64,000 nt of DNA from Gnetum montanum (lineage: Eukaryota > Streptophyta > Gnetopsida > Gnetales > Gnetaceae). This document shows positions 1 to 10,492 of the stretch, piece after piece. Position 1 is the first letter of the stretch. Each line of letters opens with the position of its first letter. Location: NCBI GenBank assembly GCA_015680685.1, contig MNCI01008572.1:715015-779014 (forward strand), read 5' to 3'. A program made the position numbers and the translations under genes. The notes under the pieces are model-generated. The model did no database searches, was not told where the DNA came from, and saw nothing but the letters and a program-made list of their open reading frames with translations.

Positions 1-287
1 GATTTTTCTCCTAAGCCCCAAATTTTTTTGTTTCTCTTCCTAACCCCTACACCTTCAGTAGTCATCATCTACATTTTCCCTGATCCATATTCGCCATACC
101 ACAACCTAGCCAATGAACCTAAACCGAAGCAAGGTATTTTTTCCTGAATGATTCAATTACCCTTGCTAATATATGATTGTGTTATGTGTGTAGATGGCAA
201 TCGTACAAACACGGAATGGATCTGGAGAAAACACTTGGAATGGAGTAGCGCTGAAGTAGCTATGCAAGGAATAGAATGGATAATGCN

Positions 288-430
288 CACCGCAATATTG
301 TGTACGCGATATCGTGGTCACCGCGATATCGCATCCCCTGCGATATCGCGTACGCAATATCGCGGTCTGCCGCCACATCTATAAATAAGAGGTGGCACTC
401 CCTTCATTTCCGAATCCTGGCTAGAAGTAG
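288..430 (+). repeat. LTR U3 fragment between two single Ns, probably misplaced contig
   Basis: The piece repeats the LTR promoter region found at about 555-684: GCGATATCGC palindromes (323-332, 340-349), TATAAATA at 380-387 and the following GAGGTGGCACTCCC. It lies inside what should be internal retrotransposon sequence and is bounded by N at 287 and N at 431. The simplest reading is a misplaced contig. A nested LTR fragment is less likely because neither LTR end is present. Confidence 0.75.
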
Positions 431-525
431 NTTCACATGTCATTCCATTAGTTCCATTTTCCCTTAATAATCCCATACCTTCCCGATATTATTGTAAGGA
501 ACTCAAGGATGAGTTTTCATTCACT

Positions 526-535
526 CATGGGGGTA
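526..535 (+). other. Polypurine tract-like primer site of E0
   Basis: CATGGGGGTA directly precedes the TGATG start of the LTR at 536. The same G-run abuts the 3' LTR of E2 (53,761-53,769, read on -). Plus-strand DNA synthesis of LTR retrotransposons is primed at such a site. Confidence 0.75.
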
Positions 536-632
536 TGATGAGATGCGACATGCATGGCGCCGCGATATTGCGTACGCGATATCGCATCCCCTGCGATATC
601 GCGTACGCAATATCGTGGTCCACCACCATATC

Positions 633-640
633 TATAAATA
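633..640 (+). promoter_or_regulatory. LTR TATA box
   Basis: TATAAATA followed by AAGAGGTGGC is conserved in the E0, E2 and E3 LTRs. It sits about 30 bp downstream of the last GCGATATCGC/GCAATATCG motif, where the LTR core promoter is expected. Confidence 0.75.
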
Positions 641-808
641 AGAGGTGGCACTCCCTTCATTTCCGAATCCTAGCTAGAAGTAGCGAAGCTCTGCCAGTTT
701 GAACACTCCAGAGTTAAATTAATTTTCCATGTGTCCGCAGTAGGAGTCTTAGAGTGAACGACTCTTTATTCGAGCAACTTTGTAACCTGAACACAAGTTG
801 TGTACGGC

Positions 809-815
809 AATAAAG
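809..815 (+). terminator. LTR polyadenylation signal-like motif
   Basis: AATAAAG lies about 170 bp downstream of the TATA box within a conserved block (GTACGGCAATAAAG), the expected position for the end of R. It is conserved in E3 and, on the opposite strand, in E2. Confidence 0.5.
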
Positions 816-1282
816 ACGAACTTGATTGGATAAACCTTGCAGTACATGGTTTTATTTTATTGTTATTTATTGCTTTCCTAGTGTGCATGAGTATGAATTA
901 ATTACGAGCATCTACAAATTTGTACGGCTAATCAAGGAATCGGCTGCTCATTGCTAGGCTAGAACGTGTGATAAGTACAACTTGGCTACGAGCATCCACG
1001 GGTGTGTACGGCTAGCCAAGGAATCGGCTTCTTATCACACTTAGGCTAAATAGGTGCCTCAGTACGACCACTTCGAGCACTTGCGTTACGTGTGGTGATC
1101 CCAGTAACGATTAGCGTTTGGTAGCCACAGTTGCATAGTTCAGGGTGTGTCCGATAAGTGGGAACAGATGCTGACGCTAGTTAATTTAGACTTAGGACAT
1201 TAGTTAGAGTTAGTTAGTTTCTCAACCCTTTCCCTCATAGCTTAGGAGATAAACTGAAAAATACCAAAAAAATCACATACCT

Positions 1283-1326
1283 CAGACTTGCTTAACCATA
1301 CACTGTAACATATACAAGCAAGCCTG
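1283..1326 (+). other. Conserved stem-loop in LTR U5 (E0 copy)
   Basis: CAGACTTGCTT (1283-1293) pairs with AAGCAAGCCTG (1316-1326) except for one A-C mismatch, leaving a 22-nt loop that starts AACCATACA. Equivalent structures with different stem sequences occur in E1 (9723-9772), E2 (59,303-59,347) and E4 (63,688-63,729). It lies roughly 130 nt before the LTR end and would be in the 5' leader of the genomic RNA just upstream of the PBS. Confidence 0.7.
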
Positions 1327-1457
1327 GGAAGACAACGAATGATTAACCCCAAGTGTTTCTTGTGGCGTTAAGGCATTTAATCTGCGGAGTTCGACCGGAT
1401 CACGCGTGCACGCTCGTATTCGTATGGTTGAGTGTAGGGGTACCTTACCACTCATCA

Positions 1458-2469
1458 ATGTACCACATGGGAGACCCTTGTAGTTGTGTCTTCACCTCTT
1501 CTGGTGCTAGGTCCAATAAGGGACCAAAGTTAAGATCCTGGAGAACCATACTTTGGACCTCCTTAGCATGAATTTGTCTTAGGCAGGCTTGGGGCAAGGT
1601 GACCTCCAGATTTGATCTAGGCCGTGGCAGCTCATCTCACCTAAATTAGCCTATTTCCATGATGGGAATCTAATGAACAGATTCCACTTCGGGCTTCTCC
1701 CAGAGAGGTCTTGTGGCATGTGTTTCTACTTGTCCTTCTTGGGTCTGTTGGGGCTACTAGTCCCTTTCTCATCTTAGTCACTTCTCTAGTGGTCAAGATG
1801 GTCCTTCTTCTAGCATTCTCTTTGGCATCATCTATGATCACAAACATAGCCAAGGACTAACATTTGATGTGTAACTTATAACACTTTGATACCTTGTCAC
1901 ATATGGCTAGTTACACTTAGGCTAATTTGTGATCATGACAGATTTGTTAGTTTAATATTATATTATTTTTATTTTATTATAATGGCTACATGAGTTTGTT
2001 GGTGAGGTTAAACTTAGATGAATTAGTGATATTTAATATTATTTTATTAGTTAAACCTTTTGGTGTTATAAAATTTTGAAAAAATTTCCATGAAAAACCA
2101 TAGGTTTGTGGGTCCCATGATGTAAAGATTACCTCTGGTAGCTGCAAGATCAAAGAATGAGTTGATTTGAACAAGTGGTTAGGAAGTTATGGGCTTGAGA
2201 AGGTTCTAGGCTTTGAAAATTGCAAAAATTCCCTTAGCATTTTGAAGCAAATGTAAAAATTTTGCTAACTCCCAGCTTTATTCATACTAGTTTTATGCTA
2301 CATGATAGGGATGCATCAGCATAGCTAAAATTTTTTTTTTCACTATGAAAAAATAAGCATGAAAAATGAGTTTTTTTTTTCATAAAATTTGAGTTTAGAG
2401 GAAGTTAGAAAAGCCTAGAATAAGTACAAATACTTGAAGCAGGCTTACGAATATGTGCAAAAAGGAGAT
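1458..2469. other. No recognisable gene
   Basis: Flank of the E0 LTR. A moderately GC-rich 400-bp part (1458-1860) has short frames on both strands, none resembling a family I know. The rest is AT-rich. The lost 3' LTR of E1 should have been here but is not visible. Confidence 0.6.
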
Positions 2470-3889
2470 TTCAACGAAGATTAATTGCTAAGGAGTACAA
2501 AACTAGATGCATTGAGGTGGAGAACATAGGTTTTTAAAGCAAAATGACTAAGGGATAAGGAATTTAACCATCCTAGCCAAGGAGCATGCAAGTGGGTCTT
2601 TTCCATAGTAGGATCATGCCCTTAATGCTGTTGCATGTCCTCAAACTAAGGAGTCTATGGATCCCAAGGATGATTAATGGTTGTGGATTGTTAAAAATGA
2701 AATCAGTAGAGAAACCATCAAATAATGTCTCAAAATGAACCCATCGATACAATCATGAGAAGAGGTAGTGAGGTGGTACATGGAAAGAGTAGGTCGATGA
2801 GAGAGAGAGAGAGAGAGAGTATGGAATGAAGTCCTACATTATGATCACATGAAGTCTCGTGTGGAGGATATGATTAATATGACTTGATGGCTTCCATTCT
2901 TAGAATTAGGATCATCCACTTCCAATAACTTTTCATTGACACGTTAGACCATTCTACCCTCCAAAGTATAGGAACATCCCCACAGACCACTCACCATTCC
3001 AAATAAAGAAGAAAAAAGGAGCAAAATTGAAAAGGGCCTTAGTTAGAGGGGTGCCTTCAGGCATGGATAACATGTCTTTCCAACCCCATAAGTAGTACAT
3101 GTAGTTTGTTATTGTGTCTAAGGAGTGTTCTTTGAATTTCCATTATTTTTTTCCCAATGGGAGCCACACCATGAAAGGACATTGCTTTTTGTTTATCGGT
3201 CAATGTAGGAATGGTGAGGAATCCATGAAAATACTCATGTAACTCTAGACGACAGGTAGGTATAAAAGGTGATAAATCCCCTTGAGGCCACACCCTTGTT
3301 CATCCACTTAATTCTTCCCAAGTTTTGAAAGTACCAAGGTTACAAATTCATGGTAAGTTTTTATTAAGAAGGGGCCTCATATTTCCAAAACAAGGAAAGA
3401 CCATGAAGTTGTGTGAAATGGTGGATGATGTGAATGTACTATTTGATATCATGAAAAGAATCAATGTTTCATTAATTAACGTCAAAATTCTAAGATGAAA
3501 TCTAGCTATTTGTAATTAAGTAAAGAATGTAAATGAAAAACCATCATTAATCATCAGCTATAGTTGGCATCAAAGTCCCAATGGCAATAAAGAAAAAGGA
3601 AGAAACATAAGACAAATCCAAATGAGGTAAAATATAGAAAAAATTGTAAAATATTTAAGAAAATGAAGAATGCATGAAAATGATGTAAATAAAAAAGTTA
3701 AAAAAACTAAGGAGCCACTTTGTAGAATATCAGCATGAATGGCCATCTCACCGACGATTGAGTTGGAAGGGGGGATCCAAAAGATTGAGCATGCATGTCC
3801 ATCAGTTGAGGCTTTAGTTCCATTAATCATTTTAGAATCAAGGAAAGGCTTGAGTTGCTTGGTGTTGACTAAGGATCTTTTACTTGGGC

Positions 3890-6460
3890 TATCATGATGG
3901 TAGATCATATGGTCCTAGATGGAAAGGTTTCATATATAATGTAAGGACCCTCCCATAATGTTTGAAATTTTGTTTGTTGAGGCACATGCATGGGGTTCTA
4001 GTAGAGCACCTTATCTCCTAGTTGAAAGTTTACCTTCCTAATCTTGAGGTCATGCCATTATTTATTATGTATCTTGTTCACTTCATTCAATGATAGGGCT
4101 ACTAATCTATTCTTTTTTAGTATGTTGAGATTCAATAGTCTTTTTTCTGGGCTACACTTAAGTCCAAGCCAGGGTTACAGGTTGTTGAAAGTCGATGGAG
4201 TTCAACTTGGATGGGAAGTGTTAGGAGTTTTTTGTATACTAGCTCATAGGAAGAGTACCCAATAGGAATTTTCTACATTGAATGATAAGTTCAAAGGAAA
4301 TCGTTAAGGTTGTTGCTTCAATCCTTCCTATATTTACTAACTATGCATGTTAGTATTTTCGTAATTTCTTTGTTGATGACCTCAGCTTGATTGTTGGCTT
4401 AGGGGGTGGTATGGAGTTAGTTTATGTTCAGCCCTCAAGCTTTGTATGAGCTTTCGAAAAGTGGCATCAGTGAAATATGTTTCATTATTAGAAATCAATG
4501 CCCATGGTACATCAAACCTATTTACAACATTTTGTTATACAAACTAGGCTATCATAGATGATGAATAGTTAGTGATGGATGTAGCTTCCATCCATTTAGT
4601 ACAGTAGTTAACAACCATGATGATGTAGGCCTTTCTATTTAACATGGGATTGATGGACCTGATAAAGTTAATCCCCAAAATATTTGAGGGCTCCAATTGT
4701 TGGATCCATTGTTGAGGCCCTTCCATGAGTATGATTATCCCTCCATCACATTGGTAGCTATCGTGGGAGTGAAAGAAGTGATGGAAATCCCTGAAGATTA
4801 TAGGCCAATATTATCCTACCATGAAGATCTTAATGACCATCCTCCTCCTAGCATAGTGGCCCCCACATGTGCATCTTGGAGGACTCAAAGTTGATTTGTA
4901 TTAGGGACACACCAGTGTACCAAGCCATCTGCACAAACCTTGTAGAGGTTACCATTGATTTCCATAAAGTGTTTGGCCTAGTAGAGAAACTATTATTTCT
5001 TCTTGTGGTCCCACTACTTTGGTATCTTTTGTATGTGTAGATAGTGAGAGGATGTTATCATACTAGTTTGCTTCTTTGGGATCTTACTCATTAATAGCAT
5101 TAGCAAAGAGGAGTCCATTAGGAACTTGATCTAACAATGGACTCTTCTCCTCCTTGCTATCCCATCTTAATCAAGATAAGTGATTAGCCACACATTCTCA
5201 GTTCTCTTACAGTTAATCATTATTAAGTTGGACTCTTGAAGGATCACTAGCTACTGTATGACATGGGGGCTCACCATTATCTTGTTCATTAGAAACTGAA
5301 TGGCACTATGGTTAGTGTGCATAAAAAATATATATCCAAGCACATAGTGCCTGAATTTCTCTAATGCATACACCATCATCATAAACTCCTTTTCAATGGT
5401 GGTGTAGTTGAGTTGTGCACCCACAATGCTTCTACTTGCATAGTAGATGTAGTATGGATGCTTTTGATCATTTTTCTATGTTAGTATGGAATTGAAGGCA
5501 TAATTTGATGTATTTGTCATGATGTGAAATGGTCTAGATCAATCAGGTGCTTGTAGAATTGGAGTCTCTATGAGTTTCTACTTAGGTTGTTGGAATACAT
5601 GCTTACATTCCTTGATCAAGAAAAATGGTACATCCTTCTTTGTAAGCACCACCAATAGCTTGATGATCTTTGAGAAGTTCTCAATGAAGTGCCTATAGTA
5701 ATAAGTGTGGCCAAGGAATGACCTCATGTCCTTTACAGTCTCTAGTTATCTAGTTATTCCTTGGATGATCCTTATTTTTTCTAGATCTACCTTGATTTCT
5801 TTGTTCAAAGTTTGGTGCCCTAAAACAATGTCCTCTTGGGCCATTAGATGGCTCTTTTACTAATTGTGCCTTAAGTTAGTTTCTACACATCATTGAGGAA
5901 CTTGCTCAAGCCAATCCAAGGCTTACTCAAAGGTAACCCCATAGGTATAGAAGTCATCCATGAAGACTTCTACTCCACTATCGATTTGCTGTTAGAAGAT
6001 GCTAATGACTAATTATTGGAATGTGGTGGTAGCATTGCACAAGTCAAAGGGCATCATTTTGTATGAAAATGTCCCCTAAGAACTTGTGAATTTTTTCTTG
6101 GCCTAGTCCTCTAATGTAATCTAGATTTGGTTATAGCCACTATAATCATCTAGAAAGCTATAGTAGCAATGCCTCACAATAGTATCTAGCACCTGGTTCA
6201 CAAATGTTAATGGGAAGTGATCTTTGTAAGTGGCCATATTTAAAAAATTTAAGTCTATATAGAGCCTCCATTTTCCTCCTTTCCTTGGAAAAATAACAAG
6301 TTGGCTAACCCACTCACTATTTGCAATGGGGTAGATGAACCCATCCTTGAGTAGTTGTTTGATTTTCTCCTTGACATTTGCTTGAGCTTTGGATTCAAGT
6401 GTCTTTGTAGCTACCTATTTAGTTTGATGGAGAAGTCTATATATATTCTATGCTAGCATA
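3890..6460 (-). pseudogene. E1 pol remnant: reverse transcriptase, RNase H, integrase
   Basis: RT: a block reading WRLYIDLN...KDHFPL, then YSFLDDYSGYNQI, then MMPFDLCNATTTFQ at about 6000-6075, then the catalytic F-M-D-D-F at 5950-5964. RNase H: YASRSIVGAQLNYTTIEKEF at about 5380-5460 followed by an N-H-S-A-I-Q-F-L segment. Integrase core: INFIRSINP...CTKWMEA at about 4565-4670. Integrase C-terminal region with an S-L-V-N-T-K-Q-L-K-P-F tail near 3840-3890. The order PR-RT-RH-INT and the FMDDF motif are typical of Ty3/gypsy Athila. Many stops are TAG or TAA where TGG or CAA is expected. It is non-functional. Confidence 0.88.
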
Positions 6461-6989
6461 TCCTTGTATCAATTTTTATTAGCTCATAATATGACCAGGC
6501 AAAAGTTGTTGGTCATTTGTTGGCAACTTCCAGCAATTTCTTCATTTTTTTAGGAGCAAGTATGGAATTGATAATTACTAGCTTTCCATTGTTTAGAAAG
6601 GCATATTTTATTTCTTTTGGTAGATATTTTAACTCAAGGGGCTCTTGCATGAAATTTTTAGGGATCTCCAACTCTTCCCAATTGATTTTTCTTTGTTCAT
6701 CAAAGAGTTGGTGATGAATCTACTCCAATTGATCCATGCTTATGACATATTAATTTATGAGGCTCTTAGCTAGTTTCATGCACATTGTTGATTTAGCCTT
6801 CTTTTAAGTTGTCAGGAACTAAGTGCCCTCCTATCTAGTGGCTACTACGTATATGCACCTTTGAATTTTTGTGACATTTGCACACTAATTGCATGCTTGA
6901 AGTGATGTGCTCTTTATGGTCCATAGTTTTTGCATGCAGTGGCACCCTGTGTGACTATACACAATGCATGGAACTCTCTTCTTCTAAAT

Positions 6990-7180
6990 TTTTTCAAATT
7001 CATTTTCCTTGAAAATTTCCAAGGAGAGGTCTTTGATTCCCAATTGTGCATATATAGTGCTCAGACATTCTCTTCCCATGATAATAGGGAATTCCCCTTT
7101 GCTATTCTCCACAAGGATTACCAGGAAATCAACAAGATATGGCCATCTATAAATAGTGATCATAATGTATTATACTAATC
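6990..7180 (-). pseudogene. E1 aspartic protease C-terminal remnant
   Basis: A frame reads V-E-N-S-K-G-E-F-P-I-I-M-G-R-E-C-L, matching the hydrophobic-G-R motif near the end of retropepsins. The upstream part with the catalytic D-S/T-G, present in E2 at about 56,358, is missing. The sequence jumps from this remnant to the gag C-terminal spacer (about 7230-7480, similar to 56,940-57,080), so E1 lost its protease active site by deletion. Confidence 0.65.
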
Positions 7181-7569
7181 CCAAAGAAATAGTGATGTGG
7201 GAAGGAAGCATAACTAGAAGAGTCACATGAAGATAATGGTTGCTAAACATACTACTCATATGGATCAGGCTGAAGATAAGGATATTACTACCTTTGAGGT
7301 TTCATCCCCCATGATTATGTGTGTTTCCACTATTGGTATTGGTCCTAAGGTTGAGGTGGCACTCCACTTGGATAGTAAGCTTGTTGGTGGAACTATTGCC
7401 GATAGTTTCCTTGAGGATAAGGTAACCTCCAAGATTCTTGAGGTGCTTGAGGTGCTTGCAATTTTGCTAGTCTAGGATTTAAAACATACATCCAAGATTC
7501 TTGTAAGTATGAAAATATGGAACAACAACCCTTAGAATATTCATATCGATAGATGTCACATCCAACATC

Positions 7570-9435
7570 ATTGGACTTAGAATCTACAACTCTTCTTCTA
7601 TTGTAGCTTTGTCCTTAGGTTTATGATGTTCACATTCAACCTGTTTCTTCTTTCTACTCTCACAATCACTACCTCCTTGATCTCTACTTTCCTCTGCAAT
7701 CTTTAGAGTAGTTTGAAATTTTTCATCCAATGAGTCCCACATTTTGTCAACCTTAGTCGATATTGTAGTGATAGAGTTTTGGATCGGTAAGGTTTTTCTT
7801 TGCACCACTTCATCAAGTGGCTCCTTTTCCTCATTTTCATAGAAATAGACCTCCATCTTGTGGATGGAGGGGTACTTGTTGTATTCCTCTATACTTTTTC
7901 ATTTTTCAGATTTCCTTCCTTGTTGGCCACTTACTTAATAAGCTTTTGAATCTGATGGATCCTTAGCTTAGAAAGTCTCCCTTGGAAATAGATCTCAAGG
8001 GTTCTTTTTGTTTCAATTTTGAGTCCATCTATGATATAGTGCATCTAATCCCATTGAGAGTATCCATGGCCTGGGCATTAGTGCAAAAAAGAGTAGTACC
8101 TATCCATAGTTGCATCCAAGGACTCATGAGTGCCTTGTTTACACCCTTGGATTTACCTTTTCAAATTGGACACTATGGAGTATGTTTAGTATTTATCATT
8201 GAACAAATCTAGCATTGTACTCCATCACCAAATAGATTTTGGTTCCAAGGATTAGTACCAACTACTTCTTTAATGAGTGTTCTTTAATGAGTGTTCTTGG
8301 GAATATTTTTGGCTTTTTTTTATTCATTTTCCACATTTTGCAAGGTACAAGCATCATGAAAGGCTTGTAGATGATTTTGTGGATTTGAATTGTATTATCC
8401 CTCAAACTTGGGAATATTATTCATATCCAACCATTTGATTTGACTATCCTTCACATGCGTAGTTTGTATCTTAACAACCTTTGAAATGTTTAACATATTT
8501 ATAGTAGTCAATAGGGGCTCATCATAGTCATAGCAATCTTTGTGGCCCCTATCATGGCCATGATGCCTATGATGAGTCCTGCTGTCCCTTTGTTCTCTAT
8601 GGTGTTCATTCCCATGTTGCTCATGCTCATGGTCTCTATTGTTTGGGCAGGATCTATGATCATTCCTATCCCATTGTTCATCTTCATCATGATTTTTGTT
8701 TGCTTTGCTTCTCCTATTGGAGTTGGAGGAGGAAGATAATGAGGATGATGAAGACAAAGAGGAAGGAGAACCAACACTAGAATGATGCCTACTATCCTCT
8801 CATATTTGATCTCTACCTTGATCACCATTTTTTCTCTCTTCTGGTGCCTTTCATTGTTCCTACCCTAGTGACCACCTTTCAAGACCCCTCGATCTTGTTA
8901 CCTATTCTTCTCATAATCAAGGTTGCCCATAGTTGACTACAACCACTAGTTAAGGGTATCCTCATCAAAGAGAGGAGAATCTATATTTTGGAAGGCACCT
9001 AAAAAGAAGTCCTCACCTTCTTTGTATGTTTGTAGGAACAAGTGGGTAGGAAACTTTTTACCTTTTGAGGCCTCATATCTTGTTTCCTTTTGCCAATCTT
9101 TCTTTCATTATACTTTTGTGGGATGATAAATTTGATAAGCATGGTCATGAACCTCATACTCTACACTGATTCTAGCATTGTTCAAATTGATAAGATTCTT
9201 GAACAACATTTTTGAAACAGATCAGTTGGGAGGTAACATGATGTTGCCCTCCATGTCTATCCATCATAGCTACTCATCTTGGTGTAGGATGAAGGTGAAA
9301 TTTAGGGTGTAGGAATTTGGATGAGTATAGAACACTTTGAATTATTGGGGACTGGTTTTTTATGGCCTTCTTACCTTTTATTCAATTTTCTTAGGAATGG
9401 AGATGGAGAGTCTTCCCTATGAGAGAAAGCCATAT
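7570..9435 (-). pseudogene. E1 gag remnant
   Basis: It aligns by eye to E2 gag. About 8395-8757 encodes a Ser-run followed by a D/E/R/H-rich disordered segment, ending in LDMNNIPKFEG at the entry of the Retrotrans_gag domain. About 7584-7856 corresponds to the charged segment before the spacer (YENEEKEPLDEV...RKTLPIQ, matched in E2 by YEEEDDSPLEKLV). Stops and frameshifts prevent a single ORF. The start near 9433 is inferred only by comparison with E2. Confidence 0.75.
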
Positions 9436-9564
9436 CAATGATTGTGGAAAAATAGTGTGTGTTTGTTATTTTTATTTATCTTAATGCTTTTAATGTTAGT
9501 ATCCTTTACAACGTTGTTAGATGGTTCCATTGTCTTTCCTAGGTAGTGTACTTAGCTAACTAAA

Positions 9565-9583
9565 GTCCCTAGCAATAGTGCCA
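9565..9583 (-). other. Primer-binding site of E1, tRNA-Asp type, decayed
   Basis: On - it reads TGGCACTATTGCTAGGGAC, one base after the LTR end at 9585. E2 has TGGCGCCGTTGTCGGGGAC with the same one-base spacing. Confidence 0.8.
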
Positions 9584-9722
9584 ATGATGAGTGACAAGTA
9601 GTTCCTACATCCAACCTTATGAATCACAAGCATTGAAAATGGATTTGGTAAAATTTCATAGAATTTAGCTCTCTAAATACATAATAACCAAGGTAGTGAC
9701 TTAAGGATGTGATCGTTGTCTT

Positions 9723-9772
9723 CTTGGCTTCACTTGTATAAGTGCAAGTGTATGGTTAAGTGTAAGCCAAGG
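9723..9772 (-). other. LTR U5 stem-loop, E1 copy
   Basis: CTTGGCTTCACTT and AAGTGTAAGCCAAGG pair with one bulge around a 22-nt loop. Both stem arms differ from those of E0, E2 and E4. Confidence 0.65.
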
Positions 9773-9891
9773 CACACGATTTGTGTTGATTTTATATTTT
9801 ATTTGATTTAAACTACATACTATTTAATTCCTTAATCTATTTCCTAACATAAGCATCTGGGCCCACTGATGAGACGTAGATTGCACAAGCT

Positions 9892-9949
9892 GCGATATCG
9901 CATCCCCTGCGATATCGCATCCCCTGCGATATCGTGTACGCGATATCGC
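9892..9949 (+). promoter_or_regulatory. Palindrome array upstream of LTR TATA (E3)
   Basis: Perfect GCGATATCGC copies at 9892-9901, 9909-9918 and 9940-9949, with GCGATATCGT at 9926-9935. The first three are spaced exactly 17 bp by ATCCCCT. The same motif precedes the TATA box in E0 and E2. A transcription-factor or chromatin-protein site is plausible, but no specific factor is recognised. Confidence 0.65.
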
Positions 9950-10351
9950 GGTCCATCGCCAAATCTATAAATAAGAGGCGACACTCCCCTCATTTCTCAT
10001 CCTAGGCATAAAGTAGCGAAGCTCTGGTGGATTGATCACCCCAGAGATAGAATATTTTCCATGTGCCCGCAGTAGGAGTCCCCCAAGTGAACGGTTCTTT
10101 ATTCGAGCAGCTTTGTACTTGAATGCAAGTTGTGTACGGCAATAAAGAAGAGCTTTGTGGATAAATCTTGCAGTGCATGGATAGGTTTAATTAATATTAT
10201 TTATTTCTTTCCTAGTAACGCGGCATGAGTACGACTTGGTTACGAGCGTTGATGAACGTGTACGGCTAGCCAAGGAATCGGCTACTCATCACGAGTAAAT
10301 TCTCNCGTACGGCAAGTGGGAACGGATGTTGACGCTAGGACTTAGTGCTGT

Positions 10352-10492
10352 NNNNNNNNNNNNNNNNNNNNNNNNNNNNNNNNNNNNNNNNNNNNNNNNN
10401 NNNNNNNNNNNNNNNNNNNNNNNNNNNNNNNNNNNNNNNNNNNNNNNNNNNNNNNNNNNNNNNNNNNNNNNNNNNNNNNNNNNNNNNNNNNN
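10352..10492. other. Assembly gap (141 N)
   Basis: Run of Ns inside the E3 LTR. Flanking LTR pieces are out of order, so the gap size is unreliable. Confidence 0.95.

Larger units (their letters stand above)
1..535 (+). mobile_element. 3' internal region of Athila-type LTR retrotransposon E0 (truncated by window)
   Basis: This segment matches the reverse complement of about 53,761-54,300, the region just upstream of the 3' LTR in E2, so it is the downstream non-polymerase part of a + strand element whose body lies outside the window. It holds no pol motifs. A short frame at about 148-286 (containing MCVDGN..T and W-I-W-R-x-H-L-E-W) is conserved with E2 at about 54,000-54,145, although E2 has a stop just upstream. 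Relative to E2, about 120 bp are missing here and replaced by an LTR fragment bounded by single Ns. The function of this region in the family is unknown. Confidence 0.8.
536..1457 (+). repeat. 3' LTR of E0 (922 bp)
   Basis: The LTR starts TGATGAGATG and ends CCACTCATCA, giving the TGATG/CATCA inverted termini shared by the family. It contains GCGATATCGC palindromes (576-585, 593-602), a TATA box, an AATAAAG signal, a long U5 and a stem-loop at 1283-1326. It is about 115 bp longer than the LTRs of E2, partly because of a degenerate 84-bp direct duplication starting at 906 and 990. The sequence after 1457 (ATGTA...) is flank and not a PBS, which makes this a 3' LTR or the right end of a solo LTR. 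Confidence 0.85.

Noticed and set aside
1641-1853. A 70-codon - strand host gene
   Set aside because: Moderate GC but no recognisable motif, no splice support and equal open length on other strands nearby.
2799-2819. (GA)n tract as a regulatory GAGA site
   Set aside because: An isolated microsatellite in decayed retrotransposon sequence; no context supports a function.
3570-3908. Separate 112-codon gene with a hydrophobic tail
   Set aside because: Its first part is the end of E1 pol (VNTKQLKPF). The hydrophobic tail is AT-rich read-through.
8542-8739. A methionine-rich + strand frame
   Set aside because: It is the complement of the His/Asp-rich gag segment of E1; ATG/CAT richness explains it.
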